DNA from: Rhizobium sp. Q54
Lineage (GTDB): Bacteria; Pseudomonadota; Alphaproteobacteria; Rickettsiales; UBA1997
Direction of reading: 5' to 3'
Assembly: GCA_945865745.1 (NCBI GenBank)
Contig: CAMBFP010000042.1
Coordinates: 1 to 8,625 of the forward strand
Length of the DNA stretch: 8,625 nucleotides
Shown piece by piece: positions 1 to 5,518 of this stretch. Below the pieces are notes generated by a model that was given only the letters and a program-made list of their open reading frames with translations, was not told the origin of the DNA and did not search any database. The stretch's first letter is position 1, and each line of letters begins with the position of its first letter. The position numbers and the translations under genes were made by a program.

Positions 1-835
1 CAACTTGCCCGATATTTTCCTGAAGATTTTTTTTCGCCCAGATTTTACTAACATTCTGATCTAGCGCTAATCCTTGCGGCACAACTTCTCGTGCGAATGT
101 CTCGTAATAAATTCCTACTCCGCGCGGAAAACAAATTACCGGAGTTTTAGGATGTAATCTTCTGATTTCAGTGACGATTTTTTTTGTTGGTTCAATCACC
201 CATTTTCGCAACTGTTCTGGCGGTAAAACTCCAGCCCAAGAATCAAATAATTTTACGACGTCTGCGCCAGCTTTAATTTGAAGACACAAATATTGAATTA
301 CGCTTTGGGTTAAAATCTCGATTAATTCTGCAAAGAAATTTTCATTTTCGATTGCGGCGCGACGCGTTGCTTCAAAATTTTTTGAACCTCCCCCCTCAAT
401 CATGTAGCAAGCTAGAGTCCAGGGAGATCCAGAAAATCCGATCAAAGCCTTATCTTTACCAAGCTTTGATTTTGTTAATTCTAAAGCTTCAAAAACTGGC
501 GAGAGATGTTTAGCGATATTTTCGCTGTGTAAATTTTTTAATTCGAATGAGCCAAGTTTTGGTCCTTCGTTTTTTACAAATTCAACTTTCACTCCGAGAG
601 CGTCGGGAATAACAAGAATGTCGGAGAAAATAATCGCTGCATCGAAGTTAAAACGAGTGATTGGTTGGAGTGTAACTTCACTAGCTAGTTTTGGGGTGTA
701 GCAGAGCTCTAAGAAGTTTTTTACATTCGATCTTATTTCGCGATATTCTGGTAAATATCTTCCTGCCTGACGCATGATCCAAATCGGAGGTGTCAGAGTT
801 TTATTTCCGTTCAGAGTATTAATTAATTTATTCAT
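1..835 (-). CDS. hemE: Uroporphyrinogen decarboxylase, C-terminus beyond the left edge
   Basis: Decarboxylates the four acetate side chains of uroporphyrinogen III to give coproporphyrinogen III in the cytoplasmic haem pathway. About 278 codons are present of a family length near 340-350, so the C-terminal part is missing. Translation from the ATG at 835 gives both family signatures: PPIWIMRQAGRYLPEYR at residues 16-32, with substrate-binding R22 and R26, and GFSGSPWTLACYMIEGGGSK at 133-152. D72 in FSDILVIPDALG matches the catalytic Asp of the family, Y144 the conserved Tyr, and S199 in LFDSWAG the conserved Ser. No good Shine-Dalgarno precedes the ATG; the leader is A+T-rich. The gene reads away from the origin-like gap at 836-1052, the same arrangement as hemE next to the origin in Caulobacter and Rickettsia. 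The reading frame is intact over the visible part. Confidence 0.97.
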   Translation of the reverse strand, partial: MNKLINTLNGNKTLTPPIWIMRQAGRYLPEYREIRSNVKNFLELCYTPKLASEVTLQPITRFNFDAAIIFSDILVIPDALGVKVEFVKNEGPKLGSFELKNLHSENIAKHLSPVFEALELTKSKLGKDKALIGFSGSPWTLACYMIEGGGSKNFEATRRAAIENENFFAELIEILTQSVIQYLCLQIKAGADVVKLFDSWAGVLPPEQLRKWVIEPTKKIVTEIRRLHPKTPVICFPRGVGIYYETFAREVVPQGLALDQNVSKIWAKKNLQENIGQV

Positions 836-891
836 TTATTCTTATTATTTTTATTAGAGCTGTGGATTTGTTGATGAAGTTTTTAACTATT

Positions 892-900
892 TTATTAACA
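892..900 (+). promoter_or_regulatory. DnaA-box-like site TTATTAACA (copy 1)
   Basis: Matches the relaxed DnaA box TTATNCACA at eight of nine positions. The same nonamer recurs at 936 and 1042 in the same orientation. Confidence 0.5.
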
Positions 901-905
901 AAGAA

Positions 906-926
906 AACCCTTTAATATCAAGGGTT
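906..926. other. Hairpin inside the origin candidate
   Basis: AACCCTT (906-912) and AAGGGTT (920-926) are perfect inverted repeats around a 7-nt loop. It lies between the first two TTATTAACA sites. No T-run follows in either direction, so it is not a classical terminator; it may be a protein site or a structural element of the origin. Confidence 0.55.
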
Positions 927-935
927 GAGACTAAG

Positions 936-944
936 TTATTAACA
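936..944 (+). promoter_or_regulatory. DnaA-box-like site TTATTAACA (copy 2)
   Basis: Eight of nine matches to TTATNCACA. It overlaps the perfect 12-bp palindrome TTAACATGTTAA (939-950) and is part of a 14-bp exact direct repeat shared with 1039-1052. Confidence 0.5.
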
Positions 945-946
945 TG

Positions 947-961
947 TTAAAAACTTTTTAA
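947..961. promoter_or_regulatory. CtrA-like site TTAA-N7-TTAA
   Basis: TTAA at 947-950 and TTAA at 958-961 are separated by exactly seven bases, the spacing of the alphaproteobacterial cell-cycle regulator CtrA. A further TTAA at 968-971 has six-base spacing. The background is very A+T-rich, so chance matches are expected. Confidence 0.35.
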
Positions 962-1024
962 AATCTTTTAAACATGATGAAAACTTGTTAAGAAAAATAA
1001 TAAGTTTTTTGTCAGAAAAAAAAC

Positions 1025-1033
1025 TGTGAATAA
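1025..1033 (-). promoter_or_regulatory. Perfect-consensus DnaA box
   Basis: The plus strand reads TGTGAATAA, i.e. TTATTCACA on the minus strand, a full match to TTATNCACA. It contains the GTG at 1026 that would be the longest possible bolA start, which argues that this stretch is origin sequence rather than coding. Confidence 0.6.
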
Positions 1034-1041
1034 ACCCGAAG

Positions 1042-1050
1042 TTATTAACA
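1042..1050 (+). promoter_or_regulatory. DnaA-box-like site TTATTAACA (copy 3)
   Basis: Eight of nine matches to TTATNCACA. Its last base is the A of the preferred bolA ATG, so DnaA binding here would sit on the bolA start. Confidence 0.45.
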
Positions 1051-1304
1051 TGAAATCAACAATTGAAAAGAAGTTAACCGAAAATTTTCGACCTCAATTT
1101 TTAGAGGTGAAAAACAAAAGCCATCTTCATCGCGGACATCTCGAAGATGAAAGTGGCGAGACTCATTTTGAAGTGGTAATTGAGGCGGAGTGTTTAAAAA
1201 AACTCGGAAGAATTCAGGCGCATCGAAATATTAATTCTGCGCTGAAAGACGAGTTTGAAAAAGGCGGGCTGCACGCTCTGGAGATAAAGATAAAATTTGC
1301 ATAA
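1050..1304 (+). CDS. bolA: BolA family protein
   Basis: BolA proteins pair with monothiol glutaredoxins through a shared [2Fe-2S] cluster and act in iron-sulfur and redox regulation. The 84-residue product has the family landmarks in order: SHLHRGH at 24-30, THFEVVIEA at 38-46, RIQAHRNINSAL at 54-65 and the C-terminal LHALEIKI at 74-81, whose invariant His is a cluster ligand in characterised BolA-glutaredoxin pairs. I chose ATG 1050 over the in-frame GTG at 1026 because the product then begins like other BolA proteins (MKSTIEKKL) and the GTG lies in a DnaA box; GAAG at 1038-1041 is a weak ribosome site. The glutaredoxin partner is not in the window. The gene reads away from the origin candidate and converges on clpX. 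Which BolA subfamily it belongs to cannot be settled by eye. Confidence 0.93.
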   Translation: MKSTIEKKLTENFRPQFLEVKNKSHLHRGHLEDESGETHFEVVIEAECLKKLGRIQAHRNINSALKDEFEKGGLHALEIKIKFA

Positions 1305-1377
1305 ATTTTCGACCCTATCGCTTCATCGCCGCTTAAGTTGGGGGGATTGGCGGTCGTCTGATAGCAAGCGAAAATTT
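1303..1377 (+). other. Long stem-loop after bolA
   Basis: AAATTTTCG (1303-1311) pairs with CGAAAATTT (1369-1377). Inside, CTATC (1315-1319) pairs with GATAG (1360-1364), and ATCGCC (1325-1330) with GGCGGT (1349-1354, one G-U), leaving an 18-nt purine-rich loop. It starts at the bolA stop codon. No T-run follows, so it is not a textbook terminator; it could be a bolA 3' end structure, a small RNA, or part of a repeat (see 1315-1357). The convergent clpX transcript would also carry the outer stem. Confidence 0.5.
1315..1357 (+). repeat. Two-block motif, copy A
   Basis: Contains CTATCGCTTCATC (1315-1327), 11 bases, then TGGGGGGATTGGCGGTCGT (1339-1357). The blocks match 11/13 and 17/19 bases of a second copy at 4105-4157, in the same order and on the same strand. 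Both copies follow a plus-strand gene and face a minus-strand gene. The function is unknown. Confidence 0.5.
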
Positions 1378-1390
1378 CCTTAAAACAGTC

Positions 1391-1437
1391 TGTGTAAGAA
1401 ATCTAGAAAGAGCCTTGTCGGCAGTAAATCTTACGCA
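1391..1437 (+). other. Stem-loop spanning the clpX stop codon
   Basis: TGTGTAAGA (1391-1399) pairs with TCTTACGCA (1429-1437) with one G-U pair on the plus strand; a small GCC/GGC hairpin (1412-1422) lies in its loop. The far arm covers the last codons of clpX. It may mark the 3' end of the bolA or clpX transcript. Confidence 0.35.
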
Positions 1438-2735
1438 ACCGCCTTCTCTTTTTTCTGAACTATTGTGATCGATTTTTTGCCTTCTCTTTCCTCAACTTCT
1501 TTTTCGCTCAACAAAGAAATCTCAATCGCCTTACTGTCACTAATTCCTTTCTTGGTAACGCGCACAGACTTCACATTTTTTTGTGAAGGAATGTCGAACA
1601 TTACATCGAGTAAAATATTTTCAGTAATCGCACGCAGGCCACGAGCGCCAGTTTTTCGCTCGATGGCGAGCTTGGCGATTTCTTTAATTGCTTCTTCGTC
1701 AAAAATTAGATCAATTTTATCGAGAGAAAAAAGTCGCTGATATTGTTTGGTGATCGCATTTTTTGGATCGACTAAAATTCGGGCGAGATCTTTTTTGGTT
1801 AAGCCCTCAAGCGGCGCGAGAACTGGAAGCCTGCCGACAATTTCTGGGATAAGGCCAAACTTAATCAAGTCATCTGGCTCAACTTTGCTGAAAATATCCT
1901 TACGAGTAGTGTCTTCTTTGTCTCTGACATCAGCGCCAAATCCCATTGATGCACTTGATCCGCGAGAAAGAATAATTTTTTCTAGGCCAGAAAATGCGCC
2001 GCCGCAAACAAATAGAATATTGCGAGTGTCGATCTGTACATATTCTTGCTGAGAAGATTTTTTCCCAGGCTGGGTGGGCACTGAAGCAGTTGTGCCCTCA
2101 ATGATTTTCAACAAGCCTTGTTGCACGCCTTCGCCGGAAATATCGCGGCGAGTATTATCTTCAGATTTGCGAGCGATTTTGTCGATTTCATCGATGTAAA
2201 CGATGCCGCGTTGAGCTTTTTCAATATCGAAATTAGCCGCTTGCAACAGGCGTGAAATAATGTTTTCAACATCATCGCCAACATATCCAGCTTCGGTGAG
2301 CGAAGTGGCGTCAGCAATGGTGAAGGGCACGTCTAAAATCTTCGCTAAAGTTTGCGCGAGCAAAGTTTTTCCGCAGCCAGTTGGCCCGATTAGTAGAATG
2401 TTTGATTTGTTAATTTCGACCGTATCAGCGTTGGCCGAGCTATTCGCATCGATACGTTTGTAGTGGTTGTAAACCGCGACCGCCAAAACTTTTTTGGCGT
2501 AACTTTGGCCAACAACATGTTCGTCGAGAATCTTGAGAATGTCTTGCGGCGTTGGCTTGGCGCCGTCAGTTTTTTGGAGCGGAGATTTTTTTTGCTCTTC
2601 GCGCAAAATGTCCATACCAAGTCCGATGCACTCGTTGCAAATCATTGCAGCGGGGCCGGCGACTAATTTTTTTACTTCGTGTTGAGTCTTGCCACAAAAG
2701 GAACAAGAAAGGTCTTTGTCGTTGTCTTTGGTCAT
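1431..2735 (-). CDS. clpX: ATP-dependent Clp protease ATP-binding subunit ClpX
   Basis: AAA+ unfoldase that recognises tagged or damaged proteins, unfolds them and feeds them into ClpP in the cytoplasm. The 434-residue frame is complete. Residues 1-45 are the zinc-binding domain with C11, C14, C33 and C36. The AAA+ domain has Walker A GPTGCGKT (117-124), pore loop 1 GYVG (150-153), Walker B IVYIDEIDKI (178-187), the pore-2 region RRDISGEGVQQ (196-206), the arginine-finger motif GRLPV (301-305) and sensor-2 GARGLR (363-368). The ClpP-docking loop, usually IGF, reads MGF at 264-266 in SASMGFGADV. The start lies one base after the clpP stop (TAAAATG), without its own Shine-Dalgarno, so translation is probably coupled to clpP. 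The C-terminal tail from about 410 is lysine- and glutamate-rich and variable in the family. Confidence 0.98.
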   Translation of the reverse strand: MTKDNDKDLSCSFCGKTQHEVKKLVAGPAAMICNECIGLGMDILREEQKKSPLQKTDGAKPTPQDILKILDEHVVGQSYAKKVLAVAVYNHYKRIDANSSANADTVEINKSNILLIGPTGCGKTLLAQTLAKILDVPFTIADATSLTEAGYVGDDVENIISRLLQAANFDIEKAQRGIVYIDEIDKIARKSEDNTRRDISGEGVQQGLLKIIEGTTASVPTQPGKKSSQQEYVQIDTRNILFVCGGAFSGLEKIILSRGSSASMGFGADVRDKEDTTRKDIFSKVEPDDLIKFGLIPEIVGRLPVLAPLEGLTKKDLARILVDPKNAITKQYQRLFSLDKIDLIFDEEAIKEIAKLAIERKTGARGLRAITENILLDVMFDIPSQKNVKSVRVTKKGISDSKAIEISLLSEKEVEEREGKKSITIVQKKEKAVA

Positions 2736-2736
2736 T

Positions 2737-3363
2737 TTATTGTTCTGATTTTTCTGGACGGCGCTCGATCACTTCATCGATCAAGCCAAATTCTTTCGCT
2801 TTTTCTGGTGACATAAAGTTGTCGCGCTCCATTGATTTCTCGATGGCGGCGAACTTTTGTCCGGTATGTTTTGCGTAGATTTCGTTAAGTCTTTTTTTCA
2901 GGGCAAGAGTTTCTTGTGCGTGAATTTCGATGTCGGTTGCTTGACCTTGATATCCGCCGGAAGGCTGGTGAATCATGATGCGCGAGTTAGGCAGAGAGAA
3001 TCTTTTTCCAGGAGCGCCGGCGGTAAGAAGCAACGAGCCCATTGAGGCGGCTTGTCCGATGCAAAGAGTGGCAACATCTGGGCGGATATATTGCATTGTG
3101 TCATACATCGCGAGACCAGAAGTGACAATGCCTCCTGGTGAGTTGATGTAGAAATAAATATCTTTTTTTGGATCTTCTGATTCTAAGAATAAAAGCTGCG
3201 CAACCACGAGTGACGAGACTTGGTCGTTCACTTGGCCGGAAAGAAAAATGATTCTTTCTTTGAGAAGGCGCGAGTAGATATCGTAAGATCTTTCGCCTTT
3301 GGCGGTTTGCTCAACCACCATTGGAACGAGGTAGTTAGCGTGGTCAGGGATGTTGTTGGACAT
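2737..3363 (-). CDS. clpP: ATP-dependent Clp protease proteolytic subunit ClpP
   Basis: Serine peptidase that forms the double-heptamer chamber working with ClpX. The 208-residue product has the catalytic triad S107 (in GQAASMGS), H132 (in MIHQPSGG) and D181 (in MERDNFM), and the conserved YINSPGGIVTSGLAMYDTM stretch at 72-90. A longer frame opens at a TTG at 3408, but the extra 15 residues do not resemble ClpP, whereas the ATG at 3363 begins a normal N-terminus leading into NYLVPMVVEQT and gives a length close to the family's 200-207. The leader before this ATG is pyrimidine-rich with no clear ribosome site. It is the first gene of the clpP-clpX operon, divergent from grpE; a shared heat-shock-type control region would make sense, but I found no convincing minus-strand promoter. 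Confidence 0.97.
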   Translation of the reverse strand: MSNNIPDHANYLVPMVVEQTAKGERSYDIYSRLLKERIIFLSGQVNDQVSSLVVAQLLFLESEDPKKDIYFYINSPGGIVTSGLAMYDTMQYIRPDVATLCIGQAASMGSLLLTAGAPGKRFSLPNSRIMIHQPSGGYQGQATDIEIHAQETLALKKRLNEIYAKHTGQKFAAIEKSMERDNFMSPEKAKEFGLIDEVIERRPEKSEQ

Positions 3364-3424
3364 GCTTGGGAGTAAGTTGGGAAGGAATTGCGACAACCTA
3401 AGAAACAAAAATCTTCAAAGCAAT

Positions 3425-3451
3425 CTTGAAAGTCTTTTGTCTCTTCATAAC
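3425..3451 (+). promoter_or_regulatory. Possible heat-shock (RpoH) promoter of grpE
   Basis: CTTGAA at 3425-3430 matches the sigma-32 -35 element, and CATAAC at 3446-3451 stands 17 bases after the CTTG core, the alphaproteobacterial CTTG-N17-CYTAT spacing, but matches the -10 consensus only partly. grpE is a heat-shock gene in most bacteria, which supports the idea; the sequence alone is weak. Confidence 0.25.
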
Positions 3452-3473
3452 TTGCGCGACCCTAAAATTCATC

Positions 3474-3478
3474 AGGAG
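3474..3478 (+). promoter_or_regulatory. Shine-Dalgarno AGGAG of grpE
   Basis: AGGAG lies five bases before the ATG at 3484. It is the clearest ribosome site in the window; most other genes here lack one. Confidence 0.8.
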
Positions 3479-3483
3479 AAAAC

Positions 3484-3999
3484 ATGGAAGAAAACAATAT
3501 AGAAGTAACGCCAGAGGTAAACCCGCTGGAAGAAAAAATTGCCGAACTCGAACAAAAAAATACCGACCTAAATGATAAGCTGCTTCGCGCTTTGGCCGAG
3601 CTGGATAATGTTAGAAGAAGATCGAGAGAAGAAGTTGAAAAGACCGCGCGCTTTGCCATTTCTAGTTTTGCGACTGATTTAGTTGTGGTTGCTGAGAATT
3701 TTTTTATGGCGAGCGAAAATGCGCCGAAAGAAGAAATCGAAAAAAATCCCGCAATTAAAAATTACGCTGACGCAATCGTGATGACTGAAAAGGAGTTGCT
3801 AAAAATTTTGGAAAAAAATCAGGTAAAAAGAATTTATCCGCTTAATCAGCAATTCGATCACAATTTTCACGAAGCCATTGTGCATCTCGAATCTGAGGCC
3901 GAAGAGGGAGTGGTTGTGCAAGTTATTCAGTCTGGATATTCGATTGCTGATCGCCTGATTCGTCCGGCGTTAGTTGGGGTTGCGAAGGCGAAAGAGTAG
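3484..3999 (+). CDS. grpE: Nucleotide exchange factor GrpE
   Basis: Co-chaperone that releases ADP from DnaK and so drives its substrate cycle; it acts in the cytoplasm as a dimer. The 171-residue product starts with an acidic tail, followed by a long helix that looks like coiled coil (about 14-60, with LRALAELDNVRRRSREEVEK), helices to about 117, the motif FDHNFHEAI at 124-132, and the C-terminal beta-domain signature VIQSGYSIADRLIRPALVGV at 147-166. Length and order are normal. The start is fixed by AGGAG five bases upstream. dnaK and dnaJ are not in the window. It is divergent from clpP with a 120-base gap, and its 3' end runs into a folded region ending in a terminator near 4197. Confidence 0.97.
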   Translation: MEENNIEVTPEVNPLEEKIAELEQKNTDLNDKLLRALAELDNVRRRSREEVEKTARFAISSFATDLVVVAENFFMASENAPKEEIEKNPAIKNYADAIVMTEKELLKILEKNQVKRIYPLNQQFDHNFHEAIVHLESEAEEGVVVQVIQSGYSIADRLIRPALVGVAKAKE

Positions 4000-4003
4000 T
4001 TAA

Positions 4004-4084
4004 TGACGCTCTGAACAGCCCACAAATTCCTCACCAATCAGCGTCAGGGCGATTAGTGCGGCATCAAGCGATGTCACTAAACGC
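4004..4084 (+). other. Two consecutive hairpins after grpE
   Basis: The first stem is TGACGCT (4004-4010) with AGCGTCA (4040-4046). The second is a three-part stem: GCG (4049-4051) with CGC (4082-4084), TTAGTG (4053-4058) with CACTAA (4075-4080), and GCATC (4061-4065) with GATGT (4070-4074) around an AAGC loop. The first begins five bases after the grpE stop. They may stabilise the grpE 3' end or belong to a small RNA running to the terminator at 4190-4197. No known RNA family was recognised. Confidence 0.45.
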
Positions 4085-4104
4085 GGGATCAATCTCCTGC
4101 AAAA

Positions 4105-4157
4105 CTATAGCCTCATCTTAAAAAACCCTGCTGTGTGGTGGGGGGTTTGGCGGTTGT
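4105..4157 (+). repeat. Two-block motif, copy B
   Basis: CTATAGCCTCATC (4105-4117), then 21 bases, then TGGGGGGTTTGGCGGTTGT (4139-4157). It is the second copy of the motif at 1315-1357. The longer spacer contains AAACCC (4123-4128), which can pair with GGGTTT (4143-4148) inside the second block. Confidence 0.5.
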
Positions 4158-4197
4158 TAAGAGTGTTCCTGGCGATTAATTGTCCGCCAACATTTTT
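4147..4197 (+). terminator. Probable transcription terminator of the grpE unit
   Basis: TTGGCGG (4147-4153) pairs with CCGCCAA (4184-4190), followed by CATTTTTT. The 30-nt loop is longer than usual, so this is a weaker call than a compact hairpin. The left arm is part of the repeated two-block motif. Confidence 0.5.
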
Positions 4198-4251
4198 TGT
4201 TCCCGGCTTTTTAGCGATCTGTTTTTAGTAGAAAATTTTCTTACTTTTTAT

Positions 4252-4539
4252 CTATTCGGGAGTTGGGTTATTATCCAAAAAAAACTGCCCGATTTTGGCT
4301 GCATCGTATCCAGCTAAATATCTAATTACCTCTTCGCCTTGCTTGGCCACTGACAGAAAATAATTCTGTGAATCAGCAAGCATTTTTTCCAAACGCTCTT
4401 TGGTGAGTTGAGTCATCAAAAATCCATTCTTGGCAAATTCCTCGTCGGTAAATTTTTCACGATTATTCGCTACACGATTCTGCGCGCAGATTTCAGAAAC
4501 TTGATCCAAGTCCGATAGTTCTGCGTGAGTGATTTTCAT
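4252..4539 (-). pseudogene. N-terminal fragment of a GNAT-type acetyltransferase
   Basis: The 95-residue frame starts MKITHAELSDLDQVSEICAQN, typical of the first strand and helix of GNAT N-acetyltransferases, continues with the NGFLMTQLTKERLEKM segment found before strand 2-3 in one GNAT subgroup, and reaches VAKQGEEVIRYLAGYD, the strand that normally precedes the acetyl-CoA site. It stops before motif A (Q/R-x-x-G-x-G/A), so the cofactor-binding half is missing. Neither other frame after the eight-base A-run near 4280 restores it: both meet stops within a few codons. I infer a truncated, probably inactive gene; a free-standing small protein of unknown role is the alternative. No Shine-Dalgarno precedes the ATG. 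The substrate cannot be predicted. Confidence 0.6.
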
Positions 4540-4568
4540 GTTTTTAAAATGTTGTTCAGGAGCGGTTT

Positions 4569-4606
4569 GGAGAATCTAGTGAGTATTATTTTTCACAAGA
4601 TTCTCC
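4569..4606. other. Strong hairpin downstream of the beta-barrel gene
   Basis: GGAGAATCT (4569-4577) pairs with AGATTCTCC (4598-4606); after one mismatch GTGA (4579-4582) pairs with TCAC (4593-4596), giving a 10-nt loop. There is no T-run on the minus strand, so it may protect the 3' end of the outer-membrane gene mRNA or terminate inefficiently. The right arm can instead pair with GAGAAT at 4607-4612. Confidence 0.55.
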
Positions 4607-4622
4607 GAGAATAACACAGGCG

Positions 4623-5297
4623 TTAGAACCTGTAAGCAACCCCAAGTTTAACCATGTTGATTCCAACATTGGCTTTGATCGTGCCGCCGCTAATAGTTGC
4701 CGCGTTTGCCGAGGTTAATTTCAAATCTTGGAATTTGTTATATTCCAGATTCATCACCCAGTTTTTTGCTGGCTGATAAGAAAGCCCTAAGCCGTAGAAA
4801 ATAGAGGATTCTCTGCCGGTTTTTTTGGTAGTGACCGATGAGCCACTAACATCAGAAGTTTTGATTTCGTAGCCAAATGACGAAACGCCCACTGGCACAT
4901 AAACCGCAAATTTATCACTCACATCGTAGCCAAGATTAGTTTGGAAACTAATCTGATTATTTAGCTTCACACTTTGCGAATAGAAATCGTCGCTTGATCT
5001 CGAATAGCCCGCCTTCACTTCGTTATTAATTAAATTGTAAGACAGGCCGGGTGCGATGAAGAAATCATTGAAGTTGAAAGCGTATTTGTAATTCACGCCA
5101 ACGCTGTACCCGGAGTCCTTTTTATTGTGGCTGTAATATTGTGTGAGGTGTGCGTCATCGGCAGAATCAGAATTACTTTTAACCTGCGCCGAACTTCTAA
5201 TTAGATCGATTCCGATAACCTCCCCTTCAGTTTTAGCAAGTGCCAAAGAGCTAGAAAATGCAGCAATCAAGGCCGTAGCGATTAAGATTTTTTTCAT
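4623..5297 (-). CDS. Outer-membrane beta-barrel protein (porin-like family)
   Basis: The 224-residue product has a classical signal peptide: basic MKK, hydrophobic stretch to about 16, and a predicted cut after SLALA at residue 21. The mature 203 residues are rich in alternating polar/hydrophobic strands with Tyr/Phe and Gly (YSVGVNYKYAF, FFIAPGLSYNL, SIFYGLGLSYQPAKNWVMNLEYN), the pattern of an eight- to ten-strand barrel. It ends in VKLGVAYRF, with the terminal Phe recognised by the BAM insertion machinery. It resembles the general OMP_b-brl type of small alphaproteobacterial surface proteins. The ligand or pore function is unknown. The ATG at 5297 has an A-rich leader with no Shine-Dalgarno. 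A promoter is proposed at 5351-5379. Single gene, no obvious operon partner. Confidence 0.88.
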   Translation of the reverse strand: MKKILIATALIAAFSSSLALAKTEGEVIGIDLIRSSAQVKSNSDSADDAHLTQYYSHNKKDSGYSVGVNYKYAFNFNDFFIAPGLSYNLINNEVKAGYSRSSDDFYSQSVKLNNQISFQTNLGYDVSDKFAVYVPVGVSSFGYEIKTSDVSGSSVTTKKTGRESSIFYGLGLSYQPAKNWVMNLEYNKFQDLKLTSANAATISGGTIKANVGINMVKLGVAYRF

Positions 5298-5350
5298 ATT
5301 TTTGTGATTTGATTTTTTTGAAACATGGAAATCAAAACCGCCATCGCAAC

Positions 5351-5379
5351 AAGATAAAAAGAGGAGAAAAGTGGATCAA
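5351..5379 (-). promoter_or_regulatory. Candidate sigma-70 promoter of the beta-barrel gene
   Basis: On the minus strand TTGATC (5379-5374) and TATCTT (5356-5351) are 17 bases apart, each matching four of six consensus bases. Transcription would start near 5344 and leave a leader of about 47 nt. Confidence 0.45.
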
Positions 5380-5518
5380 AAGTGGCGACCGTCTTCTTCG
5401 CAGATTTAACTAATCGACACCGGTGGTGATGGCTTCAATTGAGCTTTGAAATAAAACTGTGGCGGGAGTTTTTTTTGTGAGGGGAGAATGGCAAGGGGTT
5501 TGTTTATTTTTAGGCACA

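Larger units (their letters stand above)
836..1052. other. oriC: Candidate chromosomal replication origin (oriC) between hemE and bolA
   Basis: This divergent gap is strongly A+T-rich and dense in initiator-like sites. It holds a perfect DnaA box (TTATTCACA on the minus strand, 1025-1033), three TTATTAACA sequences one base from consensus (892-900, 936-944, 1042-1050), a TTAA-N7-TTAA site at 947-961 matching the CtrA consensus, a hairpin at 906-926, and an A+T run at 836-856 beside hemE that could unwind. TATCAAGGGTTGA at 916-928 is one base off an IHF site. In Caulobacter crescentus and Rickettsia prowazekii the origin lies next to hemE with DnaA and CtrA sites (established knowledge). That this stretch is oriC is inference. 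The alternative is an A+T-rich double promoter for hemE and bolA; both could be true. Confidence 0.7.

Noticed and set aside
1026..1049. GTG at 1026 as the bolA start
   Set aside because: The added eight residues have no counterpart in BolA proteins, there is no ribosome site, and the GTG lies in a perfect DnaA box.
1465..3045. Several plus-strand open frames opposite clpX and clpP
   Set aside because: They are antisense shadows of well-conserved minus-strand genes and show no protein-family features.
3364..3408. TTG at 3408 as the clpP start
   Set aside because: The 15 extra residues do not resemble ClpP; the ATG at 3363 gives the normal N-terminus.
4230..4241. 12-bp palindrome AGAAAATTTTCT
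   Set aside because: A/T-only palindromes of this size are expected by chance in this sequence.
4000..4250. tmRNA, RNase P RNA or SRP RNA in the folded gap
   Set aside because: None of the conserved sequences of these RNAs (tag reading frame, RNase P core, SRP tetraloop region) was seen.
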